Source of the DNA: Parelaphostrongylus tenuis
Lineage: Eukaryota; Nematoda; Chromadorea; Rhabditida; Metastrongylidae
Length of the DNA stretch: 64,000 nt
Assembly (NCBI GenBank): GCA_019055375.1
Contig: JAHQIW010002088.1
Span: 1 to 64,000, forward strand
Direction: 5' to 3'
A model generated the notes under the pieces. It was given only the letters and a program-made list of their open reading frames with translations, had not been told where the DNA came from and did not search any database. How positions within the stretch are numbered: position 1 is the first letter of the stretch; each line of letters opens with the position of its first letter. Positions 21,570-32,704 of this stretch are shown here, in pieces. Position numbers and translations under genes: made by a program.

Positions 21570-22210
21570 TTCGTACATAAAAGATCAGATCCTGTACAGA
21601 ATCCGGATACCGTTGAGAGTGCCAAAGAGGCGCCATTTTTTGTTGGTAAGTATGTGATCGACCGACGCATGAGTCGTGATGTTGGGAGACTTCCATGTCC
21701 ACCGGCGTTGTTCTCTTTTCTCGTAAATGAGTTTTTATGAAAGCTACTTATCACGAAGAGGAGTCCTACAGACAGGTCCCTATTATCGCTTTGCCCTCCC
21801 ATTTTGATTTTGAATTATCCCATCCTGCATTCATTTACATTGGCCGTTCCTAATCTAGTGTTAAAGTACACAAATGTAGCATTCTTTTGTTGCGGATGGC
21901 TCCCTCCGATTTGATGTAAAACGCGTCTATTTCATTCGCATCAGCTGTACAAGTTGGTGAGTAGCAGTTGATGATAATAACTTTTTTGACGCAAGAACTG
22001 AAACCGAAAGATATCTAGCAGATGAGAGACATATGAGTGACCGAGAAAGTTTACTGCACCGACATAATTTAACAAAAATTTCGCTTCACGAATAAAGAGC
22101 CTCTTGTGATCTAACTGTCTTATACCAGTCTTCCTGCTCTCCGTTTCTTGTACGCTGATCACATGGAGTCCCCAATAATGCTGAGAGATGCGCATGACTT
22201 TGATTGTCAC
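21570..22210 (-). pseudogene. RTE family-2 endonuclease fragment
   Basis: The minus strand reads LHVISVQETESRKTGIRQLD and then a degraded GVGFVVH-like segment (about 22170-22020). ANEIDAFYIKSEG follows at about 21945-21905, then scattered matches to the remaining EN blocks (VDHILTNKKW-like near 21650). It matches the endonuclease of the LINE at 49980-52800 more closely than that of the 12.9-17.5-kb LINE. Multiple frame breaks; RT absent. A G-run (22242-22260) lies just upstream of its 5' side. Confidence 0.7.
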
Positions 22211-22639
22211 ACGGGAATTAAGCCCGCATTTTACACTTTATGGGGGGGGGGGGGAGGGGGGAGGAAAGATGCATAGTAATCACTTGCACTACCAACGCTC
22301 TTGTTCTGCCATCAACCTTTCTGCAAATCTCTTAACATTACTGGATAAATTTATAATATCATACCATCGCTAACATTGTCAAACAAAAGATTTTTTTAGT
22401 CGCTTACGCATGTAATCTGATCTGACCCGTAGCCTCAAGAGGTGCATAGAAGTCGGCATCTGAACAGACTACTTGGTATTATAGGCAGAGCAACAATAAG
22501 GCCTCTTTGGCATGACACAGACGTGTTCATTTTGTACTTTACCAATGACGGTCCATCAAACCGAACATTTGATCACTTCTCAGTAATTGTCGCACCACCT
22601 GGCCTAGTAGACAAGAGCACTCAGTGTGCGGGATATTGA

Positions 22640-24890
22640 TGCAGGTTTTTTTGCTAGCTGAGCTGTTTTTGTTTGCTGGAAGTGCCAAGATCAGCCTAGC
22701 CAAGTCTTCTTCAACTCGTCACGACATCAGACAATCGCCAGCATTTATGTATCAGAGGGGCATTACCACCTTGCTTTCATCAATACCGAGTTGATGGTCA
22801 TCTCTGATATGATTTACTCTTAGTTGGGGTTTCCGAATGGAAAAATAGGACTCTTTCGCATCATGGCCTGCCGGAGAGGTGAGCCCTCTCGCTTCACTTG
22901 GAAACCAACACCCAAAAAATCTGGCAGCGACAATGAAGCGGTGGACGCTTAGAGGGCGGCAAAGCAGAGCATTAACCGCTTGGGATGATGAAGGATTATT
23001 TGAACCTCAACATTCTAGGAACTCTTTTCCTAGACAAAGTTTTTTTAGAGAAAAAAACTATAAATCTTTGAAGGTTTCAAATTTCGACCATTCCATTATT
23101 ATGCTTGGATGTTCCACACTGGGAGTGCATGCACAGCTACGGCCTGTAGATGGCTATTAACAAGGTTATACCATTACTTAATTAACAACAGGATTCTCGG
23201 CGAATGAAGCTAAATTTGACTTCTGAAAAGCTTTTTATAGTGTGTTTTTTGAGCGAAAACAAAATTAAATTTCACATTTATAAGTTTTTCTCACTCAAGA
23301 GTTATATATGCACAAAAAGTATATGGAGGTGTAAAAAAAATTAGGGAGTTTCAAAGTAAAATGAAAAACCTATAGTATTTTCGAAACGAGGAAAAAATGC
23401 CTATTGAATAACTAATATCGAACACTGCGTGCGGTAGCGATTATGCTGCCATGCAGATAAAGTTGAGTAGCAGTACGCGTGTCATTGGTCCAATCTCGTG
23501 CCTTCTGTCAAACAAACCCATCATCCCTCCGTGGTCTGAAATTTGAAACCAAAGTAGTTTCAGAAGATAAAAGCACTGACTCACACATCGGTAGATAGAA
23601 TAAGTGACTGATTCAGGTAAATTTGTCTCCAATCATCTTTGCAACGTCACGAGTGAATACAGCTACATCGTGCATAAGTGAATGACTGGTCAACACCGAG
23701 CGCTTTATCCCCTTTTCCTAATGACTCAAGAGCGTTCTTAACGTTAAAGACACATAAGTGTGGCGCAGTTCTGGATTTTCGTGTAGTTCAAGACGTGAGA
23801 CGTCGCATTTTCGAAGGGCAAATAGTGAATTCTGCCGAGAGAGCATAACCAGTGCTTAAATGAAAAAGCTGTAAACATACAATTAGTAGCAGTATTAATA
23901 TTGATATATTAAGAACAACTCGGTCGAGTTTATCAGCGGTATTACGACTTTTTTCCTTCTTGTTAAATACAAATCCATGATTAAGGCCAATCTTCCGAAT
24001 TCAAATATGAACTGCGACCATTTTCATTGCACATGCCACACGCAGTAAACTCAGGGAATATGCTTCAAAATCCTCTGAGGACAGAGGCACTATACTACCG
24101 TCTTCACCATCAACACCATTTTATGTTGCTGTACATAATAACACAGCGAAGTGGCCGAGTGGTTGTGATTCTCGCTGCAGCGCGCTTGAAGCCGAGCTCC
24201 ACCCCCAACTCTTTCCGGCAGTCAACATCAACGCCGTATGGAACGTCACAGCGTCTAAAGTTTTCCATATAACTCAACATCATGGGATATACTTGTTGTA
24301 AGATGTGTTGTCAACTTAAAAAAATACCATTCGAAAATCGCTGACAAGCAGGAGAAATATCGTATAAAACGACGCAGCACAGTGAGTTTTTTTTGGTTTG
24401 GTGACCAAGGAAATACGAGTCGAACGACAACGAAGACTAAGACCCCATAAAGTGTATGAATGATTAATAGTGGTCGAATTAGAAAAACCCCAAAGAGAAC
24501 GAAGACGCCGAAATTTAGCCGAAATGGTTTTGATGTCAAACTTGTGCATACATAGTCAAGTGGAAGATTATTTCCGATTAGGCCGTGAGAAAAAATTTTT
24601 CACTAGAACAGCACCCGTCCACGATGATGTTTTCTCTTCAACATGTGCTCGGCTACCTCAAAGACTTAGGTTGAAAGTTTACGGGTGAAAAGCTGTAGGC
24701 AACATGCTTGACAACTGTCGTCTGCATGGCAGCAATACATCATAGAGAAGACGACTTTGGTACATGCATTCTATATAGATTTATGGAGATTTTATAGAAT
24801 CACAGCCTTCACAAGGTGGTCCCTAATGTTTGAAAGGCAAGCTAATCAGTGCAGCGAAGTAGAGAATGTAATATTGAACACTGAAAGGTG
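22640..24890. other. no gene recognised; one SINE tail and one tRNA-like head
   Basis: Around 23640-23720 is the 3' part of the SINE (GGTCAACACCGAGCGCTTTA, then TCCCCTTTT). At about 24142-24180 GTGGCCGAGTGGTTGTGATT resembles a box A without a clear box B. The remaining frames, including 22879-23160, carry no recognised domain. Confidence 0.4.
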
Positions 24891-24899
24891 GAACATAAT

Positions 24900-25290
24900 G
24901 TATATGCAATCTGATAACAGATTTTAAACCTTTCAAGATGTCTGTTATGGCACTTTCATAATGCTAGACACTGCTTCGGCCTTTCAACCTCATCAGTAAC
25001 ACGGTGCTCGTCGTTCCAACTAATCCTTTGTAGGGGTATATGCCCTTTAAATATAAAGAAATCGACGACGAACGACTTACACTGCACGCGCAAGTACATA
25101 ATGTCACTCGTCGTGCACTGTTTTACAGTCTAATGCTCGTTGATGGTAAAACGTATACCATATTGTTGAATTGCAAAACATTTCAGGCGATGCCGCGAAA
25201 AACAGTTGTGACGAGAAGTATTATAGTGAACATGTATGTATACAGAGTGCAAGAAAAGTTCTGTCAATTTCTTTAGATATTTCAAAAAAT
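24900..25290 (-). repeat. hammerhead-bearing repeat, second family, copy 1
   Basis: Similar over about 330 bp to 33700-34040 (shared GCTAGACA, CATCAGTARYACGRTGC and GGGGTATATGCCC-like blocks). The hammerhead-like core lies at 24961-25002 on the minus strand. No coding function was recognised. Confidence 0.5.
24961..25002 (-). ncRNA. hammerhead-like sequence, second family
   Basis: Minus strand: stem I GTGTTA (rc of 24997-25002) pairs with TAGCAT (rc of 24961-66), allowing wobbles. Core CTGATGA is at 24996-24990, stem II GGTT/GGCC closes a GAAA tetraloop, then GAAG (one change from GAAA), a shortened stem III, and GTC before the cleavage position at 24967/24966. The changed A and short stem III suggest an inactive copy. 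Confidence 0.55.
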
Positions 25291-25339
25291 ATATTTCGCA
25301 CACAAATAAACCCATCCAATTGAAGGAATAATTACGTTT

Positions 25340-26090
25340 ATTAAATCAACAGCTACAACGATAAACAAAAAAAGTTTATAACTAATTCTTGAAATTACTT
25401 CCTTTGGCCTCTATACATTTACGAAGTCGCTGATGAAATTTGCCATTAGCTCGCACAAGTTTCCATCGCAATTTCGCTCCAAGCACGTCTACGGCAATGT
25501 AGAGAGTAGTCAAGACTTTTTCCTCCAGTAATGACCAAACGATGCAATCTACTGGGAAGATCCGGCGAGTTTGGCGGCCCAATGCCTTTGACCCAAAAGC
25601 CTGAAAACAGTTCTTACCTGATGGTAGTCGCTGAGCGGTTGAATGCGCAAAAGCCCAGTCCTGCTGAAGAGTGAAATTGCCGGCGCCAAAGTGTTGAGTT
25701 TCCAATGCTCCAGAAGGCCCGGTAAAACTTGCTGCTGATAGCTGGAAGCGTTGATTTTGACGCTCTGTTAATGCGCACGGCGTCTTCCCGGTGGCGCGAA
25801 TGCGGCTCAGACCATCACGGAAGTCGGAAAATGACTGCGGCCCATGATTTAATTGCTATTGCGGACTTTTGCTGGCCATTCTTGGAAAGTTGACGTAGAA
25901 TCTAGTGGTTGTAGAGTCATTTTGTTGTGAATATTTTCTCATCCAGTGGAAACGTGGGTGTGTGTATGTGTGCGAGCATTCCGGAAATTCTCTCAAACAA
26001 TTTCGTAAATGTATACAGGCCAATGGAGGAAATTTTGAAAATTTGTTAAAAACTTCTTTGTTTATTGATAAAACTACTGATATAAAAAGC
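25340..26090. mobile_element. Tc1/mariner-superfamily relic with inverted transposase ends
   Basis: On the minus strand (25955-25382) there is a transposase segment EKIFTTK..., SVMVWAAF, FGAGNFTLQQDWAFAHS (catalytic Asp), VDCIVWSLLEEKV, LRKCIEAKGSNFKN. On the plus strand at 25985-26050 the same C-terminus recurs (SLKQFRKCIQANGGNFEN). Both flanks carry a similar AT-rich end (GATAAACAAARAAGTTT). So the element has two 3' ends facing outward, as in the unrelated mariners at 18790 and 60605. The family differs from mariner proper (VWS.LE in place of the PPYSPDL...HLF block). Frameshifts and a stop inactivate it. Confidence 0.7.
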
Positions 26091-26469
26091 ACAATTTTTT
26101 TTTTACTTGGATGAATTCACTTGCATATGCAGTTTCCTTTACAGCAGAAATATCCCAAAAAACTGACACAAATTTTTGCGAACCTGTGCATATTGGACTA
26201 AAGAAAAAATTCTTAACACTCGCTGAAATTTCGAAGTTTTTGCATATATTCACTGAAAACAGCAATATCTACTTTTCAAAATAAAGGCCATCATTGTCCA
26301 CAATCTTATGACGGCGATCTGCAAGCTTCCGGATCTGCTCAAAATATTATTTCTTAGACTTCACATTTAAAAACTCCTGACATGCCTCTTCACCTGATCA
26401 AATGTTTCGAATCGGCATCCACACAAGAAATGATCAATTGAGTGGAATCGGGCCATAATCGAACGTCGC

Positions 26470-26730
26470 TGCATCTTCACTGCAGGCTGGATGTGGGCAG
26501 GACCTCAACTCCCTTTAATTTAATAGACTTTTCCATAGTCTTCTTTCGGTGTGAGGTTTGACATTCTTTAGCTGAAACAGCGTGCGCCTTCGACGAACCA
26601 GTACCGAGTACTTTTCCTCCAACGCATCGTAGACTCGACCCAGCGCTCGCAGTAGAGTTCAACATTGATGATGCGACAATTTGGAACAAGTAACTCTTCT
26701 CGAAAGTTGTTGTTTCCAGCATTAGCGTAT
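26470..26730 (-). pseudogene. mariner transposase core fragment
   Basis: The minus strand reads LLVPNCRIINVELYCERWVE and then RYWFVEGARC in one frame. These are positions equivalent to the N-x-x-LYC-x-QL block of mariner transposase and the stretch before its second Asp. The rest of the gene is missing or unrecognisable. Confidence 0.55.
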
Positions 26731-26898
26731 TAATACTCCAAGCTCAATTTTGCTCATCATTATCTTATGATGTTTAAAGAGTAAATCAAAATTTGATGCA
26801 CTACAACTAGCGTTGCCGTGGGAGTGGTGTGGTGTGTGAAACAAGCATAAAATTTGAATATTTCGAAAGTGTTAGGGAACTTTTTCTCCAATCCAGTA

Positions 26899-26974
26899 TA
26901 TATATATATATATATATATAATACATACATATACACATATATACATAAGTTCTAACGCGATTTGAGTAAATATA

Positions 26975-27014
<40 letters not shown>
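26899..27014. repeat. (TA)n microsatellites
   Basis: Two AT dinucleotide runs (about 26899-26921 and 26979-27014) separated by a TA-rich spacer. They produce a spurious Tyr/Ile-repeat frame on the minus strand. Confidence 0.9.
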
Positions 27015-27017
<3 letters not shown>

Positions 27018-27036
27018 CGGTCTAACATGATTTCAA

Positions 27037-27545
27037 AGAATGCTTAAAGCCTTACCGAGGTTATTACGCCAGAGCCATACACGTGTTTCGGAGATGTGTC
27101 GCCATATACACCTTTCTCCTTGCTGCAGTGCAGGGCCTAATATGGGGCGTGGACCGTTGATGAGAGGACGGGCGTAATAACCTCGGCAAGGCTTTAAACA
27201 TTCTTAGGAATTATACTTAATCAAGGCATCGACTGTTTTCAGAAATCTCGCAAAAAATAAATCCAAGAATGTCTAGAGTCTTACCCGAGGTCTGGTATAC
27301 CAGATCCATTCGCACGTGTTTCGAAGGTCTCGCCCTTCTCGTCAGTGGCCCACGTCCCTCATAAAGCACTGCGCTGTAGCAAGGGGAGAGGCGAATTTGG
27401 TGACGTCACCATGGTCAATGACATTGTGCCATCACCACATTCGGCTTTTCTCCAGCCGACGGATAGTGGCTGAAAGAACAAAATTGATCCAAGGCATAGA
27501 CTTTCTATAAGAGCCTCGCAATAAACTTAAGAATGTTTGAAGGAT
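27037..27545. repeat. tandem/inverted array of third hammerhead-like family
   Basis: A 33-bp inverted repeat (AAGCCTTACCGAGGTTATTA around 27050, inverted near 27170-27205) bounds a 170-bp palindrome. A related unit follows at about 27222-27300 (AAGGCATCGACTGTTTTCAG, then AAGAATGTCTAGAGTCTTAC). A third start lies at about 27492-27545 (AAGGCATAGACTTTCTA, then AAGAATGTTTGAAGGATTAC). A related stretch recurs at 61448-61535. Hammerhead-like cores lie at 27303-27351 and, more damaged, at 27070-27130. Confidence 0.6.
27303..27351 (-). ncRNA. hammerhead-like ribozyme, third family
   Basis: Minus strand: stem I GGGCCA (rc of 27346-51) opposite TGGATC (rc of 27303-08; one mismatch); core CTGACGA (27345-27339); stem II GAAGG/CCTTC, five perfect pairs, loop GCGAGA; GAAA (27322-27319); then CACGTGC with a damaged stem III and cleavage site. 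The sister copy at 27067-27090 keeps ACAC/GTGT, A, TGGCTC, which would pair perfectly with GGGCCA apart from one wobble. The two copies together define an intact consensus. Confidence 0.6.
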
Positions 27546-27549
27546 TACA

Positions 27550-28220
27550 CAAATTATATTGAGTGTTTATTGCAGGTTAAAAAATTGTCGATGCAAGATG
27601 GATCATTTTATCAAAGTTCTAACAAAGTTTCAAAAAAGCAGTCGAATGAAGACAGTGCTTCTAATGTTTAGTACAGTGTTCATGGTGATTATAAAATCAA
27701 TCCAAAGCTACATGCCCCCAATTGGGTTTGAAGCTAGCTGTATAACCGTCTTTACAGGTCACGGTATGACACTCGGGTCAGCCGCCATGCTCGGATCATA
27801 TCACCGAAATGGATGAACATCCGAGATGGAGAAACGAATGGGAAATGTGCTGAATTTTGTAAAGTTTGTAAAAACGGACCGTGCAAGTTTCCAAGTAAGC
27901 ATGTATGACTGTTTATGTGAAACAGAATATTGTGTGATATGTTCTTACAGTTGACACGATGACTGCATGAGCTCAGGCACTGTGTACCTAATCTCTTGTT
28001 GACATGAGGTGACGAATACAGAGACAAAATAAATGCACCATTTTATATTTGAATGTGAGAACACGTGGATGTAAATTGAAAAGTTTCATGCACTCTCGTC
28101 CAAGTGCGTGTAAGCAGGAAGTGATGACGGAGAGGACTTTGACGTTCTAGAGAGATTCCTGAGATACGAGTTAGGAAGGACAACGATGAAAGCTCCTGAT
28201 GCTTATTGGATAAGTTTTTG
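27550..28220. other. no gene recognised
   Basis: Two frames (27559-27816 plus and 28027-27752 minus) overlap without recognisable domains or splice support. Nothing else visible. Confidence 0.4.
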
Positions 28221-28224
28221 GGCC

Positions 28225-28425
28225 TTGGCCTTTACAATGACTCGCGGTGGCCTCCCGCTGTACCGACTCAGCTCTGATTATGCTCCCAAACAAGTCTGAG
28301 ACCAGTCTGTCACCAATACACCGACCCAGCCAGGTAAGCCATGAGTGCGAAATCGAACCATTGACCTAGTGTGCAACGCAGAGCACCTCTAACCACAGCG
28401 CCACATGCGCTCACGGAAAATACTA
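28225..28425 (-). repeat. tRNA-derived SINE, copy B (best promoter)
   Basis: The minus strand carries a clear box A, TGGCGCTGTGGTTAGAGGTG, and about 30 bp later a box B, GGTTCGATTTC (rc of 28349-28359), close to the RNA polymerase III consensus. The body continues through the family block CAGACTGGTCTCAGACTTGT and ends near AAGGCCAAGG. This copy shows best that the family is derived from a tRNA gene. Confidence 0.8.
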
Positions 28426-28429
28426 GAAG

Positions 28430-30375
28430 AGAAGTCAGCAAAAATTGCTGGGACCCGCACAATAGATGTGAAAGACGACTTAATTAAGAATAGTACGGCA
28501 CGTTGGCAACTTTGCTTCATTCAACTGCAAAGCTTACCTTGGAGTGGCTTCATAGAATGCACGATACGTTTTTGGCGTAAAGAGACATATTTTGCCACTG
28601 AATAGTCTCTGTTCAATCGTATTATGTGAGTCCAAGTGCCATTTATCCGTTAATTCATGAGTCACACTGAATGTTTAATGCAAATTTCTCCACCTTGCAT
28701 CCACCTCTAGAAGCCTTCTCCGGATTTGGAGATGCATCCTACCAGAGGAGAACGAGAAGCGGTGTCCCCTTTATCGTCCATCCATTCAACCATCCCCTCT
28801 TCGTAATATCCACATCGTGCTTCTATTCAACATGTTCTCAAGTCTGCTTTATAAATTAGCATACATTTGTGGCATTCAATATTTTATTTCACATAATCTT
28901 CTTTTATTCTTATTTTATTTACTTAGTCGTGATATTTTATGCTACTTCATGCAGATTCTCTCCTAATTTTAGCTTTAAGCTAAGATGAGAATAAGATAAG
29001 AATAGAAGAAGAAATAATGCCACTTAAACGCCTGACGGCCTACTTCAAGCTGCCAAAATGTCATCTTTCAGCATGAATTGTGTTACAAAACCTCGTATCA
29101 CATTTTGCTTAAGAAGAGAATAATGAATTACGGGGAACTCTATATGCCTGTAAAGGTTTAATGAATGACGGAACCAAAACTTCATCAAATGAGCAAGCGA
29201 ACAGATGAGCAGGGACATTCGACAAGGAGAAACAAAGCTGTTATTACAATCTGCTTCAGTTGATTAAGCAGATAATTAAGCAGTCAATTAAGCATTAGTC
29301 TGCAAATATAGTGAACTCATCCTTAAGCAAAATCAAAATGATTTATTCACTAAAAGCTCTGGTATGTCAGCGATCAGTACATACGCAATTGTTTGTCCAT
29401 AAATTCATTATTTAATACTTGAAGCATCATGACGACACTCGAAAATGAATAAATAACTACGAAAAACGCATAAATGTTAGAATCACTGAGTAATTACTAA
29501 CCAGTTTGAAGATTCATATTTGCGATATATATCCATGGATGGGGCATTGACCATCCATGGATGTATATACTAGTTGTGCATACTGTGTTTTAAAAGCATA
29601 TTACTCTCTGTCGACTGCGGAAGTTATGCAGCAAAACCCTCAGTTACCAACTGCGCTCTCCGTTTTTTCGGATCCGGTAAACTGCTATCACAATTTCGAG
29701 GAAGGGCACAACATTGACTTTGTACATCGATAGACCGTCACAAAACATCGTGTTGTCCCAATTTGAATTCAATCAACGCTTCTGCGCTTAGTGGTAATGG
29801 GCTGTAAATTTCCAAACCTCGCCCGACGACGAACGTTCTAGTTTTGTTATCTGGCTCAATTGCAAGTTGTTACGGCAGTCACTATTTTGATGAAGGACCT
29901 GCGTCTGAGTGCCCAGAAGGTCGTATGACCCGTCAACATGTAACGAAATGTTAGTGTGATCAATCGTTAAGATCAAGCGCACGGACATGCTTATGAATTA
30001 TCAGATAGTAAGTTGCAAATCCGCTATTTGGAGAGAATAATCAAAAAAAGTAGAAATTTCATATATTAATCACTTCGTGAATTTTTACCTGTGCAACATC
30101 GAGTTACTAAAACGGATCATTCATTCCGTTTACCTTTTGTGTACAAATAGGCAGCTGCATAGATTGTGCAAGCCTTGTGAGCTCAGCTGCCTGTGCACCA
30201 ATCATTCTGATGTCATTTTTGTAACCTGTGATTCAAACATATGTTCAAAGAATTGTAGTCGGAATTCTTTTACCTTGATAGTTGAAGAAAAGCAATGTTA
30301 TTCCCTTTCCAATAAACTTCTCTTTTCTAACATTTTCCCCCACTTCGCAGTGGGATCCTTATTTTCTCCTCACTG
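28430..30375. other. no gene recognised; one short palindrome
   Basis: A palindrome CCATGGATGG/CCATCCATGG lies at about 29525-29569. A 67-codon minus frame (29988-29788) reads plausibly, but I can name no domain and found no splice partner. No transposon relic was recognised. Confidence 0.4.
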
Positions 30376-30496
30376 ACATTCCTTACGCGGTAATGTATCT
30401 CAGCGGTTAGTGGTGTCTTACAATAATTCTTACTCTAGATCCTTTCATTATTATTTGAGCCAACTTGTCATGTGGTCTGTTAAGGGCTCTTGTACA

Positions 30497-30539
30497 GCCC
30501 GATACACGTGTTTCGTCCTTACAGACTCGTCAGTCGGGC
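30497..30539 (-). ncRNA. hammerhead ribozyme (left arm)
   Basis: Minus strand: stem I GCCCGA/TCGGGC, six Watson-Crick pairs (30539-34, 30502-497); CTGACGA; stem II GTCT-GTAA-GGAC; GAAA (30514-30511); stem III ACAC/GTGT; cleavage triplet GTA, cut expected at 30503/30502. GTA is an acceptable NUH triplet. Confidence 0.85.
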
Positions 30540-30670
30540 AGAACTCGTCGTCTTTCGATATTTTTATAGTCGGTTCTCTCGAGAGCTCTACTCCCTTACA
30601 GAGAGTCATCAAAGACGAACGTTTTTTCCGAGAGAACTAACTATAAATTATTCGAAAGACGACGGGTTCT

Positions 30671-30713
30671 GCCCGGCTGACGAGTCTGTAAGGACGAAAC
30701 ACGTGTATCGGGC
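30671..30713 (+). ncRNA. hammerhead ribozyme (right arm)
   Basis: Stem I GCCCGG (30671-76) with TCGGGC (30708-13); CTGACGA (677-683); stem II GTCT/GGAC with GTAA loop (684-695); GAAA (696-699); stem III ACAC/GTGT (699-706); cleavage after A30707. The whole core is intact. Confidence 0.87.
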
Positions 30714-30910
30714 TGTACAAGAGCCCTTACCAGACCACGTAACAAGTTGGAATAATGATAGGATCTATTGAAATTTGAGCGTAGTCTCAATAAAGCACTC
30801 GAACTAAAGGTATGATTATCACTGTATTCTTTACCCAATTCGTTTTTGGGGGCAGAACTATGCAAAATATTAAAATAAAACTACTGGAATGCGAGGAAAA
30901 ACTGAAGCAT

Positions 30911-30986
30911 GATATGTTGGTATCGAACCCGTAATTACCCTTCTCGAGGCTTGATATATTTTCCACTGCATCACAGAGGATCTCCT
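30911..30986 (-). repeat. tRNA-like sequence with A and B boxes
   Basis: The minus strand has TGATGCAGTGGAAA (box A-like) and GGTTCGATACC (box B, rc of 30919-30929), spaced as in a tRNA gene. The acceptor stem does not pair, so it is a tRNA relic or SINE head, not a functional tRNA. Confidence 0.5.
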
Positions 30987-30999
30987 TTCATCTTTTAAA

Positions 31000-32010
31000 C
31001 TAATTCTTCGGACATCAGTAAACGCTCAACATCATAACCGCCTTCAAAATGGCTTGAGAAGGATACAAACTCAATAATTATAGTTTTGATCACGCTTTTA
31101 GCTGTAGTGAGGCTTACGTCAATTGTGTATCAATCCAGTTGACGGATGATAGCTTAAAGCCACGGAATAGTTTGAAGCACGGTTGAGAGAAAAGTAGAGA
31201 GAGGCGATGAGGCATTAAAAGACTTACTGAGTTTCCGGCGAAAATAATCTTAGGTTCCGAGTCATTTCAGGGTCCGTTTTGTTTATGTTTTTCTAGGAGG
31301 ATGACAGTACTAATGTAGTACTAAGTTGACGGAAAAGTTCCTTACCACCAGCAAAAACTTCAATATAAATATTTGTTTCACACAGTATCGGCTTTTGTAA
31401 ATTTGTCGAAATGTCTCAGGCATATTTCTATGAAAACCTCCTTGGCAATGCTAGTTATAGCGCATAAAATTTCGATTTACTTTTCGGAGAGGAAGTGATG
31501 ACGATGGCCAAAATTGAGCTTCCATCATTGACACGCTATTGCTGAAAGCTACAACTTTTGACAAGGAAGTCTGATGAATTGGCGAGAGTCAAAGTCGTGC
31601 CGCACTCAGCCTACAGTCCTACAGTGCTATGCCGTCCGATTATGGTCTTTGTGGCTCAGTGATACATTTCCTGCATGGATGGTAATTCGAGACATTTGAT
31701 CAAGCTGAAAATGAACGTCAGGAGTTTTTTTTTTTGTTTCAAAGCCCAAAGAATGGTATTTTAAGCAGATTCGGAAGCTTGTAGATCGTTGGTAGAAGAT
31801 CGTGGATAGTGATAATTATTTCTCAAGGAATAGTTATTGTTGTTTCAATAGAATGCTTAACTTTGAATTTACAGCGGATGTTGAAAAACCTTTTTCTTAA
31901 CATGATATACTGATAAGCTACCAAATGTTTTTGTATGGTTCAGATGTCATACCAATCTCTATTAACTGTGCTCAGCAAAGTTTAACGTGTGGTGCATCCG
32001 TCACGAATTC
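31000..32010. other. no recognisable feature
   Basis: AT-rich sequence with short frames only. No domain, exon or repeat end seen. Confidence 0.4.
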
Positions 32011-32021
32011 CAGAATGCTTC

Positions 32022-32086
32022 CGTATAATGACCCAGCAAAGGATAATGGAATGAATATTCCATTATTCTTTGCTGGTCATTATACG
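32022..32086. repeat. near-perfect 65-bp hairpin palindrome
   Basis: Arms starting CGTATAATGACC and ending GGTCATTATACG pair over about 30 bp with two mismatches around a short ATGAAT-type centre. Possibly a MITE core, a small RNA hairpin, or a cruciform-forming site. Confidence 0.8.
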
Positions 32087-32704
32087 TCCGCTCTATTTTC
32101 CAACAATTAGAAATTTTATAGTTGTAGTAAAATCAACCCCCTACTTTTTCGTGTAGATGTATATAGTTAGTGTATCTTATCTATTCTCTCGAATCAAATG
32201 CCTTTCATTTCCTGGAGAAACCTGTGGTGCAGGCGAGAGCTGTTTGTACGGTTGACGTGGTGAGCCGGCTCTATGCTATTCACCCCAAAGAAGCAAAAGA
32301 AAACGGTTGAGATTGTCCAACCACGAAGAGGAAAAGTGACCATAAGCGATATGAATCCCTCATTATACTATGCAAGCATGTCAAAAAAAAAGCCATACAC
32401 TGATATACGAATGGAAGCGAAATGAAACGGTGAACAACCGTCTGAGTTAATTCTATTGAAAAAGTTTTCTTCGTAATGGGTGGATATCTCAAAGGTTCTG
32501 TTATGGGTTGAATGTAAGAGTGGTTCAATGATTAGTAGTAGGAGAATGAAGCAGAAAATCAAGTTCTTGCCTAGGCAATTTTGATGCTATCCGAATCACG
32601 TGGAGAAACCACGAAAATTGAGCCGTTGTGTGAAAGATTTGTAAATAGTCGTCATAAACCAGCAGTTCTAAAATGTGTCACTCTGACACTTAAAGGGGCT
32701 ATAA

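Larger units (their letters stand above)
30446..30802. mobile_element. palindromic element with a hammerhead in each arm
   Basis: The left arm (TTATTTGAGCCAAC... at 30451 to about 30600) is the reverse complement of the right arm (about 30640 to 30760). Each arm holds a complete hammerhead on the opposite strand (30497-30539 minus; 30671-30713 plus). The right end (30769-30802, TGAAATTTGAGCGTAGTCTC and on to CTCGA) matches the terminal repeat of the 20842 element. No protein is encoded. Confidence 0.75.

Noticed and set aside
24142..24250. Possible tRNA gene (GTGGCCGAGTGGTTGTGATT)
   Set aside because: Box A only; no box B, no cloverleaf.
26899..27028. Tyr/Ile-rich 73-codon minus frame
   Set aside because: Translation of (TA)n microsatellites.
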